In this document: in pieces, positions 17,551 through 26,110 of the stretch
Layout: each line of letters opens with the position of its first letter
Numbering within the stretch: the stretch's first letter is position 1
Assembly: GCF_004328645.1 (NCBI RefSeq)
Contig: NZ_CP031395.1
Location: forward strand, 1,699,501 to 1,763,500
Origin: Hylemonella gracilis
Lineage (GTDB): Bacteria > Pseudomonadota > Gammaproteobacteria > Burkholderiales > Burkholderiaceae_C
Direction: 5' to 3'
Length of the DNA stretch: 64,000 nucleotides
Made by a program: the position numbers and the translations under genes
Notes under the pieces: model-generated
What the model was told of the DNA's origin: nothing
Seen by the model: only the letters and a program-made list of their open reading frames with translations
Databases searched by the model: none

Positions 17551-18122
17551 GGCTGCCCGCCGACGATCCGCGCCACGTCGCCGTGCAGGCCGACTTGCGG
17601 CACTGGCTGGAGCAGGCCGTGATCGGCCTCAACCTCTGCCCCTTCGCCAAGGGCGTGCACGTGAAGGGGCAGATCCACTGGGTGGTCAGCGACGCGCGCG
17701 ATGGCGAGACGCTGCGCGACGATGTGCGCGCCGAACTCCTGGCCCTGGCCGAGAGTGACCCGGAGCAGCGCGACACCACGGTGCTGGCCGCGCCCTGGTG
17801 CCTCGCGGATTTTCTGGACTTCAACGACTTCCTGGACGAGGCCGACGCCGTGCTCGAAGAACTGGAACTGGACGGCACCTTGCAGATCGCCAACTTCCAC
17901 CCCCACTACCAGTTCGCGGACACCGACGAGGACGACGTGGGCAACAACAGCAACCGCGCGCCGTACCCGGTGCTGCACCTGCTGCGCGAAAGCAGCATCG
18001 ACCGCGCGGTGGCCGCCTACCCGGAAGCAGAGATGATTTACGAGCGCAACATCGAAGCCCTGGAGCGCCTGGGCGCGGCGGGCTGGGCCGCGTTGAACAT
18101 CCGCCGCAGCGTGGGGGAGTGA
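17547..18122 (+). CDS. DUF1415 family protein
   Basis: Cytoplasmic protein of 191 residues matching the DUF1415 pattern: LNLCPFAKG near residue 30, an acidic central part, and the conserved NFHPHYQFA and NRAPYP-H-LRE segments. No function is established. The frame is open upstream inside the MFS gene; the ATG overlapping the MFS stop is the natural start. It lies two bases ahead of the methyltransferase gene. Confidence 0.82.
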   Translation: MRLPADDPRHVAVQADLRHWLEQAVIGLNLCPFAKGVHVKGQIHWVVSDARDGETLRDDVRAELLALAESDPEQRDTTVLAAPWCLADFLDFNDFLDEADAVLEELELDGTLQIANFHPHYQFADTDEDDVGNNSNRAPYPVLHLLRESSIDRAVAAYPEAEMIYERNIEALERLGAAGWAALNIRRSVGE

Positions 18123-18124
18123 GC

Positions 18125-19114
18125 ATGAACGCCGCCATGAAAAAGCAGCCGCGAAACGACAAGGTCGCCAAGACCGCCATGTCAGTCAAGCCCTCGGTGG
18201 AAGAAGACCTGGGCCAGAACTTAGGTTTAAGGCCCGGCCAGTCGCTGGAGCTGCTGAAGGAACTGCACATCCTCACCCGCGAAGGCCGCCTCAACCAGGA
18301 CAGCCGCCGCAAGCTCAAGCAGGTGCTGCACCTGTTCCAGTTCATCGAAGCGCTTTTGAAGGAACTGCCGCCCGGCGCGGCACCCACCCTGGCCGACCAC
18401 GGCGCGGGCAAGTCCTACCTGGGCTTCATCATTTACGACCTGTTCTTCAAGGCCCTGGACGCAGGGCAGATTTACGGCATCGAGACCCGTCCCGAGCTGG
18501 TGCAGAAATCGCGCGAGCTGGCCGAGCGCCTGGGCTTCGCGCGCATGCGCTTCCTCAACCTCAGCGTGGCCGAGTCCGAGCGCGCGACCGAGCTACCCGC
18601 GCGCATCGACGTGGTCACGGCCCTGCATGCCTGCGACACCGCCACCGACGACGCCATCGCCTTCGGCCTGGCCAAGCAGGCCCGCTTCATGGCCCTGGTG
18701 CCTTGCTGCCAGGCCGAGGTGGCCGGCGTGCTGCGCGGTGGCAAGGCCCTGGCCCTGGCGCGCACGCCGCTGGCCGAGCTGTGGCGCCACCCCTTGCACA
18801 CGCGCGAGTTCGGCAGCCAGATCACCAATGTGCTGCGCTGCCTCTACCTCGAAGCCATGGGCTACCAGGTGACGGTGACCGAGCTGGTGGGCTGGGAACA
18901 CAGCATGAAGAATGAGCTGATCCTGGCGCGCTACACCGGCCAGAAAAAGCGCAGTGCCGCCGAACGCCTGCGCGCCATGCTGGGCGAGTTCGGCCTGGAA
19001 TCTCTGCTGCCGGTGCGCTACGCGCGCCTCGGCCCGGTTCAAGGTGCGGACCACGGACCGGGCTCAGACTCGGGCTCGGATTCGGGTTCAGACCCCAGCC
19101 CGGCCTCCGCCTGA
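18125..19114 (+). CDS. SAM-dependent methyltransferase-like protein
   Basis: Product of 329 residues. After a Lys-rich N-terminus and a helical segment, the Rossmann core starts LADHGAGKSYLGF with an acidic second-strand end (YGIETRPEL), as in Methyltransf_32-type enzymes. An HACDTATDDAI segment and a PCCQAEV motif lie further on. The C-terminus ends in a Gly/Ser/Asp low-complexity tail. The substrate is unknown. It is the last gene of the run that begins with aroB. Confidence 0.65.
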   Translation: MNAAMKKQPRNDKVAKTAMSVKPSVEEDLGQNLGLRPGQSLELLKELHILTREGRLNQDSRRKLKQVLHLFQFIEALLKELPPGAAPTLADHGAGKSYLGFIIYDLFFKALDAGQIYGIETRPELVQKSRELAERLGFARMRFLNLSVAESERATELPARIDVVTALHACDTATDDAIAFGLAKQARFMALVPCCQAEVAGVLRGGKALALARTPLAELWRHPLHTREFGSQITNVLRCLYLEAMGYQVTVTELVGWEHSMKNELILARYTGQKKRSAAERLRAMLGEFGLESLLPVRYARLGPVQGADHGPGSDSGSDSGSDPSPASA

Positions 19115-19153
19115 AGCGGCGCGTCAAACCCAACGCAAGCAAGGCCTTCCACC

Positions 19154-19852
19154 ATGGCACGCCTGCCCCGCCTCAGCATCGCCGGCCATGCGCACCACGT
19201 GGTGCAGCGCGGCAACGACGGCCAGGCCATCTTCCGCGATGAGGTGGACCGGCGGCAGATGCTGCAACTGCTGGAGACGCAGGCGCGTGAACACCGCGTC
19301 GCCCTGCACGCCTACGTGCTGATGGACAACCATGTGCACCTGCTGCTCACCCCCGCCACGGCCGAGGGCCTGCCCAAGATGATGCAGGCCGTGGGCCGCC
19401 GTTACGTGCGCTGGTTCAACGACCGCCATGGCCGCAGCGGCACGCTGTGGGAAGGGCGCTACCGCGCCACCGTGATCGAGGCCGAACGCCACCTGCTGCC
19501 CTGTATGGCCTACATCGACCTCAACCCCGTGCGCGCCGGCCTCGTGGCCCAGGCCGCGGACTACCCCTGGTCCAGCCACACCCACTACATCGGCCAGCGC
19601 GCCGACCGTCTCGTCACCCCTCACGCCCTCTACTGGGCCCTGGGCAACACCCCATTCGCCCGCGAAGCCGCCTACACCCGCCTCGTCGCTGAAGGCCTGA
19701 CGCAGCAACAGCAAGAGACCCTGACCGACTCCGCCTTCAAAGGCTGGGCTCTGGGCGGCCCCGAGTTCATGGCCGCGCTGCAGAAGCAAACGGCGAGGCG
19801 GCTGAGCAAGGGGAAGGCGGGGAGGCCGGCGGGGCGGGTAGCAGGGGAGTAG
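19154..19852 (+). mobile_element. REP-associated tyrosine transposase (RAYT, Y1 family)
   Basis: HUH-type single-strand transposase-like protein of 232 residues with the opening HHVVQRGN, the HUH motif (MDNHVHLLL), a conserved SGTLWEGRYR segment with the catalytic Tyr region just before it (RRYVRWFN), and AYIDLNPVRAG. RAYTs are usually single-copy domesticated genes linked to REP hairpins. No REP hairpins or terminal repeats were seen directly flanking it, so self-mobility is doubtful. The frame is intact and translates from a normal ATG. Confidence 0.88.
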
Positions 19853-19883
19853 GTGCTAGATGGTTTTCACATTGCGATCGCTA

Positions 19884-20396
19884 CTAGGTGGCCAGCAATA
19901 CAAACCGTTCCTTGTAGAGAGACTCGTAGCGAACGCGAAACTCAGCGGTAGAGATTTGCGCAAGTAGATCGTCGACCATCTGCAGCGAATGGTTTGGGAA
20001 GAAGATTCTCGCGATCACTTGGCTATCCCCGGCGGGGAAGGCGGATCCTAAGCCAGGCAGGCCCTGCGCCCGTAGGTGCCAAGCACACTTTGAACCAAGC
20101 ACAGATCGCACGAATGCCTCAACCTCGTCCTTTGTGTCTGTTGGAGGTAGGAATGGCTTCTCGTCTACCAGAAACACACGTTCCGTAATGATGGCTGGAC
20201 CAACGCCGCAGTTGCGGAGCATGAATATGACTTCAGTGCCTGTGTCGTTGACTGTTCGCTCGCGCGCCCAGACCAGCAGCGGGCGGACGCTGAGGCGATT
20301 GTGCGTGTGGGCCAAGTGTGCTTGCCAAACCGTTGCGAAGAATGCGCAAGCGGCGATGATGGCGGCGGCGATAGCAATCTTGTCAGAGGCTTGCAT
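19884..20396 (-). CDS. Hypothetical single-span membrane protein
   Basis: Product of 170 residues if it starts at MQASDKIAIA. One N-terminal membrane helix (about residues 6-24) is followed by a soluble domain opening RLSVRPLLVW and containing LRNCGVGPAII. The frame stays open 26 more codons to an ATG at 20474, but that extension is basic and unlike a membrane-protein start. It is the last gene of the low-GC minus-strand cassette. The family is not recognised; proteins of this shape are usually annotated as hypothetical. Confidence 0.6.
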   Translation of the reverse strand: MQASDKIAIAAAIIAACAFFATVWQAHLAHTHNRLSVRPLLVWARERTVNDTGTEVIFMLRNCGVGPAIITERVFLVDEKPFLPPTDTKDEVEAFVRSVLGSKCAWHLRAQGLPGLGSAFPAGDSQVIARIFFPNHSLQMVDDLLAQISTAEFRVRYESLYKERFVLLAT

Positions 20397-20499
20397 GTGA
20401 TCTTGAGCACGCCTGTGCGCGGCTTTGAAACTTAACGTTTTAGATAAGCGGTGTGACCTGGCTTGCCGGGCCACGCCCTCTCGATTGATGGGTTGAGCG

Positions 20500-21252
20500 T
20501 CACGTTACGGTGTTGAGGTTTTCCAGAAATTGTTCGAAGGCCACGCCCTCTGTAAATGGAAGTGGCTTACCTGCGAGCTTTGCAAGTGGCTCGGCTTGAC
20601 CGTAGTTCGTGACTGCCATGGTCACGGTTTTCGTTTCGCGAGTCAGTGGTCCGAATTTTTCGACTGTTGTTTCCGATTGGTCTTCGAGAGATTCAGATCG
20701 AGCGTTCCCGCTCATGACACCAACGACTTTTGATCCATGGAATATGGGAGATCCACTCATTCCGCGTGGTGCTGGACAGCTGAGTTCAAGCATCCTTGAA
20801 ACCATGGTGACGTGACCCTTTAAGCATCGGTACTCAAAAGCGGAGCCGGAAACACTATGTTGAGGAATTCCCACGGTGACTATGTCTTGGGCCATGTGAA
20901 TCGGCTCAAACGACACAGGCAGGTACTTCGAAGGGGAGTGCGCTATTTTTAGAACGGCAATATCTTGCTCATCAAGCACGGTTGCAATCTGAACCTGCTG
21001 CGCTCGGGGCCTCTGGCCATCCCAGATGATTGCTAGGAATGCATGCTGATTGGGAATGGCCGATGGCGCAGGGACACAATGCGCGGCTGTGAGGGCGACG
21101 CCATTCTTGGAAACGAAGAATGCCGTTCCAATGAATCTCTTACGAGAAACAACGACAGGTTGCTCTGGTGCAAGGAAGGCGGGGTCTTCCGCTACAAAGA
21201 GCGGCACTACGTACTCTCGAATGTCTGCAAGATCGAGTTTCATGACGCCCAC
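20500..21252 (-). CDS. Trypsin-like serine protease
   Basis: Product of 250 residues with a chymotrypsin-fold triad: His58 in TAAHC, Asp97 in DIAVLKI, and Ser166 in RGMSGSP. It has no signal peptide or PDZ domain, so it should act in the cytoplasm. The C-terminal 60 residues, after the protease core, show no known motif. Lower GC than the flanking genes, and the neighbourhood of small hypothetical genes, suggest an accessory cassette. The substrate is unknown. Confidence 0.72.
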   Translation of the reverse strand: MGVMKLDLADIREYVVPLFVAEDPAFLAPEQPVVVSRKRFIGTAFFVSKNGVALTAAHCVPAPSAIPNQHAFLAIIWDGQRPRAQQVQIATVLDEQDIAVLKIAHSPSKYLPVSFEPIHMAQDIVTVGIPQHSVSGSAFEYRCLKGHVTMVSRMLELSCPAPRGMSGSPIFHGSKVVGVMSGNARSESLEDQSETTVEKFGPLTRETKTVTMAVTNYGQAEPLAKLAGKPLPFTEGVAFEQFLENLNTVT

Positions 21253-21333
21253 CTTGAAAGTGAGTGGACGCCGAAGGCTGTCCGCTCGAGTGACAGGTTC
21301 AACCGCAAGACTTGCGACGACGGAAGCGCAAGA

Positions 21334-21645
21334 TTAATCATGACCAACATGGAACTCGCCGACGGCGCCGGAAGTGGATGTGTCCAGTTCCGATTGCATC
21401 GAGGCAGTGACCGCCGCTACTGTTTCATTCGCTGGCGTTCCGCGTTCTTCTGCAACCGCATTGCCAATGTGCCTCACGAGATCGGCCAGCAGAATTCCCC
21501 AGGCCTTGGCCTCGGTGTGCCCCGCGGCTTCGAAGAAGCCAATATTCAGCGTGCAGTGGAGCCCTCGCTCCGCGATCCACGCGCTAAGCATTTGCACCGA
21601 ATTCTCATCTCGTTTCGCGGCCGGTGGAATTACGAGTGTTCTCAT
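21334..21645 (-). CDS. DUF5076-like small protein
   Basis: Product of 103 residues. The segments MLSAWIAERGLHCTLNIGF and WGILLADLVRHI match what I recall of the DUF5076 family. No function is known and no membrane helix or signal is seen. It lies between the 100-residue protein gene and the protease gene, with gaps of 130 and 81 bases. Confidence 0.6.
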   Translation of the reverse strand: MRTLVIPPAAKRDENSVQMLSAWIAERGLHCTLNIGFFEAAGHTEAKAWGILLADLVRHIGNAVAEERGTPANETVAAVTASMQSELDTSTSGAVGEFHVGHD

Positions 21646-21775
21646 GACTTAGCCGTGGCTCCGACAGGATTTCTTGCTGTAGAGCGCTCGAGCTCAGCCG
21701 ACCGAGCGTGTGGAGCGGGCATGGGACGGCTGGAGCGAGAGGTTATGTAGAGCGCGCCTGGTGACGATGGATTCC

Positions 21776-22078
21776 TCATACTCTCGACTCGGAAGTCAAG
21801 ACGCCACCGGTAAATCGGCAACACCACTTTGCACTGCGCGTCCATTCGCCGTTGATCGAAGGATCGTTCTCCTCGACAGTGCCGTGCACGTAGAGATATT
21901 CATGGGCGCCGTCTTCATATGCATTGTGCTCAAAGGCAATTACACACATCCCCGGCTGAAGCGTGAGACACGTTCCATCGTCGGACTCCACCAGATCGGT
22001 CTTAGAGAGCAGAAAAAGTTCTGAATCGACGAGCTCGTTGAAGTCAACCCGAACCCTCGGAATGCGATCAAGCGACAT
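21776..22078 (-). CDS. Hypothetical protein, first gene of the protease cassette
   Basis: Acidic protein of 100 residues with several aromatic residues and a WCCRF segment near the C-terminus; no recognised family. The start is an ATG about 100 bases downstream of a plausible promoter (22184-22212). Codon use is less GC-biased than in the housekeeping genes around it. Confidence 0.5.
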   Translation of the reverse strand: MSLDRIPRVRVDFNELVDSELFLLSKTDLVESDDGTCLTLQPGMCVIAFEHNAYEDGAHEYLYVHGTVEENDPSINGEWTRSAKWCCRFTGGVLTSESRV

Positions 22079-22183
22079 AACGTGATGTGGACCGAAAAAT
22101 TGCGGAATGACATGGAGTGATGCTCATCCTTGTGCCTCCCCGGCTGCAAGTTAAGTGCTTGTATTGTTTGAAGAAGCTAGATG

Positions 22184-22212
22184 AATATAACGTAGTGTCG
22201 GTTTCATCACAA
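22184..22212 (-). promoter_or_regulatory. Putative promoter of the protease cassette
   Basis: On the minus strand TTGTGA (22212-22207) and TATATT (22189-22184) are separated by exactly 17 bases. The inverted repeat GGTTTCA-N10-TGAAACC (22200-22223) covers the -35 box, as an operator would. Confidence 0.5.
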
Positions 22213-22223
22213 ACCGTGAAACC
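22200..22223. repeat. Inverted repeat GGTTTCA-N10-TGAAACC over the cassette promoter
   Basis: Perfect 7-base arms with a 10-base centre. The arm centres are 17 bases apart, which could suit a dimeric repressor. No regulator gene is in the cassette. Confidence 0.55.
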
Positions 22224-22459
22224 TCGCAAAACTGCGAAGTCACGTCACAGCCACCCGCCGACTCGCTACGTCGAGGCAAGTCCTTTTAAGTAGGAACCAC
22301 GGCCATGCAAAAGAACGATTGGGTTTGAGAGGCGGGCAGGTTCTACAGTCGACCGTGGTCAGCCAGCCAGTCAGCCAGCCAGCAGAGCACGCTGCGTTGC
22401 GCCATGGACTGGATGTCGGGACCGAGGCGTTGCTTCATATCGGCTCAGGTTATTTGCCA

Positions 22460-22477
22460 CCAGTCTAGCTAGACTGG
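22460..22477. repeat. 18-base perfect palindrome upstream of DUF2277 gene
   Basis: CCAGTCTAG directly followed by CTAGACTGG, with no spacer. It ends 26 bases before the DUF2277 ATG, a natural place for an operator. It could also fold into a hairpin in the leader. Confidence 0.6.
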
Positions 22478-22503
22478 CGCGACCAACCAACAGCCGCCTC
22501 ACC

Positions 22504-22785
22504 ATGTGCCGCAACATCAAGACGCTCTTCAACTTCGAGCCTCCGGCGACCGAGCTGGAGATACGCGACGCCTCGCTGCAGTTCGTCCGCAAGCTCAGCG
22601 GCTTCTCGGTGCCTTCGCGGGCCAACGAGGCGGCGTTCAATCAGGCGGTGGAGGAGGTCGCGGCCACGGCGCGCAGGCTGATGGGCAGCCTGGTCACCCA
22701 CGCGGAGCCCCGCAACCGGGACGTGGAGGCGCTCAAGGCCAAGGAAAGGTCGGCCAAGCGTTTTGGCGCGGACGCCTTGTCCTGA
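22504..22785 (+). CDS. DUF2277 family protein
   Basis: Product of 93 residues starting MCRNIKTLFNFEPPATE, the hallmark opening of DUF2277 proteins, followed by the conserved ASLQFVRKLSGF segment and an Arg/Lys-rich end. The function is unknown. It is a single-gene unit preceded by the palindrome and convergent with the DinB gene. Confidence 0.82.
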   Translation: MCRNIKTLFNFEPPATELEIRDASLQFVRKLSGFSVPSRANEAAFNQAVEEVAATARRLMGSLVTHAEPRNRDVEALKAKERSAKRFGADALS

Positions 22786-22851
22786 CGCCGATCCTGCGGG
22801 CTTGCATACCCACACCCAACCCCACACAGGCCGCGTCCGCAGCCGCCCGGC

Positions 22852-23385
22852 TCACACCTCGTTCGGAATCAGCGTGAACAGATCTGTCACGCCCACATCC
22901 ACGCCCGCCTGGAACAGCAGGGTGCTCGCCTGGCCGCGGTGGTGGGTCTGGTGGTTGAAGAAGTGCAGCAGCACGGCGCCGAAGTTGCGGGCCTGTGGCT
23001 TGCCCGAGGTGTTGGCGTAACGCAGCGTCTCGGCCAAGTGCGCGGGCGTGAGTTGCTGGGCGAACTGGAGGATCACGGCGTCGAGCCGCATGCGGTAGTC
23101 CCGCAGTTCCGCGAAGGATGCCGCCATGGGCTCGCGCAGCGAGGTCGGCTTCGGAAAGCCCTGCATCGTTTCTTGCAGCCCGCCCAGCGCCGGGTGCTGC
23201 GCGAAACGCTGTAGCCAGATGGTGTCGGCCACGGCGAGGTGGTTCAGCGTTTCGTAAAGCGAGCCGAAGAAGGCGCCGCGGTCTTGCCGCAGTTGCGCAT
23301 CGCTCAACTGGGCGGCGGCCTCGTAGAGCTTGGTGTTCATCCAGCGGTTGTAGTCCGCCATCAGGGTGCAGGAGGAAGGGGTCAT
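22852..23385 (-). CDS. DinB family protein
   Basis: Four-helix-bundle protein of 177 residues with the three DinB/YfiT-type metal-ligand histidines: one in the LNHLAVADTIW helix and two in FNHQTHHRGQ. Members include thiol-S-transferases and proteins of unknown role. Its start overlaps the stop of the upstream membrane-protein gene by four bases. The chemical role is unknown. Confidence 0.85.
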   Translation of the reverse strand: MTPSSCTLMADYNRWMNTKLYEAAAQLSDAQLRQDRGAFFGSLYETLNHLAVADTIWLQRFAQHPALGGLQETMQGFPKPTSLREPMAASFAELRDYRMRLDAVILQFAQQLTPAHLAETLRYANTSGKPQARNFGAVLLHFFNHQTHHRGQASTLLFQAGVDVGVTDLFTLIPNEV

Positions 23386-23765
23386 TGCGATGCCTGATGC
23401 TTGAAATGAGCGCCCGCTGCAGGTTCTTTGGTTTGTTCCTTCTCCGAGGTTGAAGCAGGGGCTTCATCTTGAACCAGGCGGAAAGAACCTTCTGGATAAG
23501 TCTTCAACAAAGCCTGTCTCGTCGCCCAAAGCATGGCAGCCAGATTTGCAATGACGATCAGTGGGACCAAAAGTAGTTGGAAAAGGTTCTGCATGGCAGG
23601 AAATGGAGCCGCAAGCAAAAGGGCGAGTGTGCAGAGACTGGGTGAGATCACCAGAGTTGCACCAAGGTATCTCACCAGCAATGCAGTCCATAGGCGTTTT
23701 GAAGCACGTTGCCAGCGCAGCGTTTGCTCCGTATTCGATGTTCTTGAAGAGTATGAGTGGGGCAT
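23382..23765 (-). CDS. Hypothetical membrane protein
   Basis: Product of 127 residues with two hydrophobic segments (about residues 29-54 and 60-82) and a polar C-terminal tail rich in Glu, Lys and Ala. The family was not recognised. The coding frame overlaps the DinB start (ATGA), which supports it being real. Confidence 0.5.
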   Translation of the reverse strand: MPHSYSSRTSNTEQTLRWQRASKRLWTALLVRYLGATLVISPSLCTLALLLAAPFPAMQNLFQLLLVPLIVIANLAAMLWATRQALLKTYPEGSFRLVQDEAPASTSEKEQTKEPAAGAHFKHQASQ

Positions 23766-23928
23766 GGGAATGAACGTGGGCTCAGCGATTGTGTGGTCGC
23801 GAAATTTTCCGCACAGACATCCTCGATGGCAAGGTTGACGAGGCGCATTTGTACGCAGTCGTAACCCGATAGAACCGGGGCCAGGCAGTGTGCCCCAACA
23901 TTGATCGCTTGCGTCTGCGGCGGATGGC

Positions 23929-24660
23929 TCAGCTCACCAGCCGGGGCAGCAGCGCCTGCTGCCCGGTGGGTGTCAGCTCGATGGCGCGCCCCGTACCGCG
24001 CCGCAACCAGCCGCGCTCCAGAAAATGCTGCAGCAATCCGTCCGCGAGCTGACCGGCCAGATGGTCACGGCGTTCGGACCAATCGAGGCAGCGGTAGGCG
24101 TAGCGGCGTTTGCGCGTGGGTGCGGACGGGGTGTAGCCCAGCTCGGCCAGCCAGGCGCGGCCCGCTTCGCTGACATCGAAACCTTCGGGGCTGGCGCGCA
24201 GCCCTTCGCGCTGCAGCAGGCTGTCGAACAGGCGCACGCCCAGGGCGCCGGCCAGGTGGCCGTAGCAGCAGCGGGCCTGGCGCAGCCGTTCGCGTTCGGG
24301 GCGGGCCCATTCGCGTTCATGCACGTCCCGTTCGGCGACCAGAGCCAGGGATTCGAGGGCGTGCGCCACCTCGGCGTCGGCCAGGCGGTAGTAGCGGTGC
24401 CGCCCGCGCTGTTCGCAGACGATGAACTGCGCCTCCAGCATCTTGCCCAGATGCCCGCTGGCCGTGGCCGGCGTCACCGAGGCGGCCCGCGCCAGTTCAC
24501 CCGCGCTGGCGTAGTCGCCCGAGAGCAGGTAGGCCAGCATGCGCGAGCGCGCCGGGTCGGCCACGACGGCGGCCACCCGGGCCAGGCGCGGCTCGTGCGG
24601 TGACGGTGAGGCAGCGGCTACGGACTTGGACGTGGACGCGCGGGACGGTGAGGGGGGCAT
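23929..24660 (-). CDS. ArsR-family winged-helix regulator
   Basis: Product of 243 residues. The winged helix (about residues 25-100) has the helix-turn-helix GELARAASVTPATASGHL and the wing GRHRYYRL. A long C-terminal extension (about 120-243) carries a second basic domain with RCLDWSERRDHLAG, seen in the longer ArsR regulators of this type. The N-terminal 25 residues are Ser/Ala/Pro-rich. The gene is five bases downstream of the ABM gene on the same strand, so it probably regulates its own operon. Confidence 0.85.
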   Translation of the reverse strand: MPPSPSRASTSKSVAAASPSPHEPRLARVAAVVADPARSRMLAYLLSGDYASAGELARAASVTPATASGHLGKMLEAQFIVCEQRGRHRYYRLADAEVAHALESLALVAERDVHEREWARPERERLRQARCCYGHLAGALGVRLFDSLLQREGLRASPEGFDVSEAGRAWLAELGYTPSAPTRKRRYAYRCLDWSERRDHLAGQLADGLLQHFLERGWLRRGTGRAIELTPTGQQALLPRLVS

Positions 24661-24665
24661 GGCCT

Positions 24666-25010
24666 TCAGACCAGGGCTTGCAGGGAATCGCTGGGCGCAT
24701 TGTCGCGGTCGCGCAGGCCGTAGTCACGCAGCACGGCCGCCACGCGCAGCCGGTAGTCGGCGAACAGCTCGCTACGGCCCGCCTGCTGCGCCGCGCGGTG
24801 TGGCGTCTGCTGGCGCCAGGCGCGCACGGCGTCTTCATCGCGCCAGAAGCTGAGCGAGAGGTAACGGCCGGGGCGCGACAGGCTCTGGAAGCGCTCGACG
24901 GAGAGAAAGCCGTCGATGCCTTCCAGCAGCGGCCGCAGCTGCGCGGCCGTGTCGAAGTAGGCCGCTTCGGCCCCGGGCTTGGCCTCGAGTTCAAAGAGGA
25001 CGGCGATCAT
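24666..25010 (-). CDS. Antibiotic biosynthesis monooxygenase (ABM) domain protein
   Basis: Product of 114 residues with the ferredoxin-like ABM fold: [17 protein letters not shown], a central GFLSVERF strand, then [15 protein letters not shown]. Related proteins include small monooxygenases and heme-degrading enzymes, but no active-site set can be assigned. Its start overlaps the NIPSNAP gene stop by four bases, and the ArsR gene follows closely. Confidence 0.8.
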   Translation of the reverse strand: MIAVLFELEAKPGAEAAYFDTAAQLRPLLEGIDGFLSVERFQSLSRPGRYLSLSFWRDEDAVRAWRQQTPHRAAQQAGRSELFADYRLRVAAVLRDYGLRDRDNAPSDSLQALV

Positions 25011-25345
25011 GGGCGCACCTGCCGGGGCTGGTGGATCGTCGTGGCCACGTCTTCCAGCCAGCTGCGTTCCTCGCGCAGGATGAAGCGCTGTGTCTGCGCC
25101 AGCTCGAAGTTGGTCCGGCCTTCCGGGTCTTGCCGGAGCACCGCGCGGTAGCGTTCGTAGGCCGCCAGGTCGTCGAAGCCGATCAGGCCCCAGGCGATGT
25201 CGTTCGTGCCTTCGTGCGGCAGGAAGTAGCCCAGCAGATTGCCGCCGCAGCGCGGGATGATGCGGCCCCAGGCCTCGGCGTAGCGCTGGAAGGCGGCGCG
25301 CTGGAACGGGTCGATCTGGTAGCGGATGAAACAGGTGAGGGACAT
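25007..25345 (-). CDS. NIPSNAP family protein
   Basis: Product of 112 residues starting [15 protein letters not shown], with the conserved [20 protein letters not shown] and LARDPEGR-like regions of NIPSNAP proteins (dimeric ferredoxin-like fold). The chosen ATG has AGGAG upstream; the frame is open further but has no better start. It is the first gene of NIPSNAP-ABM-arsR. The function is not established in bacteria. Confidence 0.82.
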   Translation of the reverse strand: MSLTCFIRYQIDPFQRAAFQRYAEAWGRIIPRCGGNLLGYFLPHEGTNDIAWGLIGFDDLAAYERYRAVLRQDPEGRTNFELAQTQRFILREERSWLEDVATTIHQPRQVRP

Positions 25346-25436
25346 GGTGCGTGGGCTCCTGAAATGAGAACCTTCATTCTGGGAGCCGACGCACGGGGGA
25401 TGTTTCGGTACGGGCCGAAATGTCCGCGCCGAGTCC

Positions 25437-25967
25437 TCAAGGGGTTCGGGGCGCGATTTCCTGCGGATCCAAACCCTTGCCGCGCAGCCAGTCGCGCAAG
25501 GCATAGCCGGTGGCGGCGGGCCAGTAGCGGGCCTGCTCGAAGCGCAGGTGCTTGTACTCGGCCAGTTCCTCGTTGAGCCGCACCGTGCCCTCGGCCGGCA
25601 CGTGGTAAGCAATGATCAATTGGTTCATCCGCTCGAAGGTGTAGTGGCCGATGAAGGTCGCCCCCAGGGGCCGCAGGCTCAGTTCTTCCTCGACCTCGCG
25701 CTGCACCGCCTCGTGCGGCAGCTCGTTCTTCTCCAGAAAGCCGGTCACCAGCGCGAAGAAGCCCGTGGGCCAGGCGACGTTGCGCGCCAGCAGCAGGCGG
25801 CCTTCGTGCTCGACCACCGCGGCCACCACCGGCGTCGGGTTGTCCCACCAGACAAAGCCACAGCCCTCGGCCCGGCAGACGCGGCGCGTGAAGCCACCTT
25901 CGACGCGGTCGTGCAGTGGGGCCGCGCAGCGCGGGCAGAACTGGAATTCGGGAGCGGCAGAGGTCAT
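25437..25967 (-). CDS. NUDIX hydrolase with N-terminal zinc ribbon
   Basis: Product of 176 residues. A short ribbon has two Cys pairs (CPRC near residue 10, CRAEGC near residue 32), followed by the NUDIX domain with its box (about residues 79-100; [20 protein letters not shown]). The zinc ribbon before the NUDIX fold is found in NudC-like and related NADH pyrophosphatases, but the protein is shorter than NudC. The likely role is nucleotide-diphosphate cleanup; the substrate is unknown. The frame stays open upstream to 26132, but the shorter start matches the ribbon. Confidence 0.8.
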   Translation of the reverse strand: MTSAAPEFQFCPRCAAPLHDRVEGGFTRRVCRAEGCGFVWWDNPTPVVAAVVEHEGRLLLARNVAWPTGFFALVTGFLEKNELPHEAVQREVEEELSLRPLGATFIGHYTFERMNQLIIAYHVPAEGTVRLNEELAEYKHLRFEQARYWPAATGYALRDWLRGKGLDPQEIAPRTP

Positions 25968-26110
25968 GGCGAGGGTTGCAGAAGGCCGGCGGGAGGAAAA
26001 AACCATCATCGCACGCCGCTGGGCGCCGCCGAGGCGGGGCGCGATGGCCTGCGCGGCACGCAAGTTGCTGAAAGCGGGGCTCCGGCGCGGTTGAACACGG
26101 TTGCAGCGGG

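Larger units (their letters stand above)
22079..22503. other. 425-base intergenic region with promoter, inverted repeats and short repeats
   Basis: Between the divergent protease cassette and the DUF2277 gene. AT-rich on the left (22140-22240) and GC-richer on the right. It holds the minus-strand promoter with an overlapping inverted repeat, a short run of CAGCCAGC-like units (about 22350-22383) and an 18-base perfect palindrome just upstream of the DUF2277 gene. No gene was seen. Confidence 0.6.

Noticed and set aside
22350..22383. CAGCCAGC run as a CRISPR-like repeat
   Set aside because: Units are under ten bases with no spacers and no cas genes.
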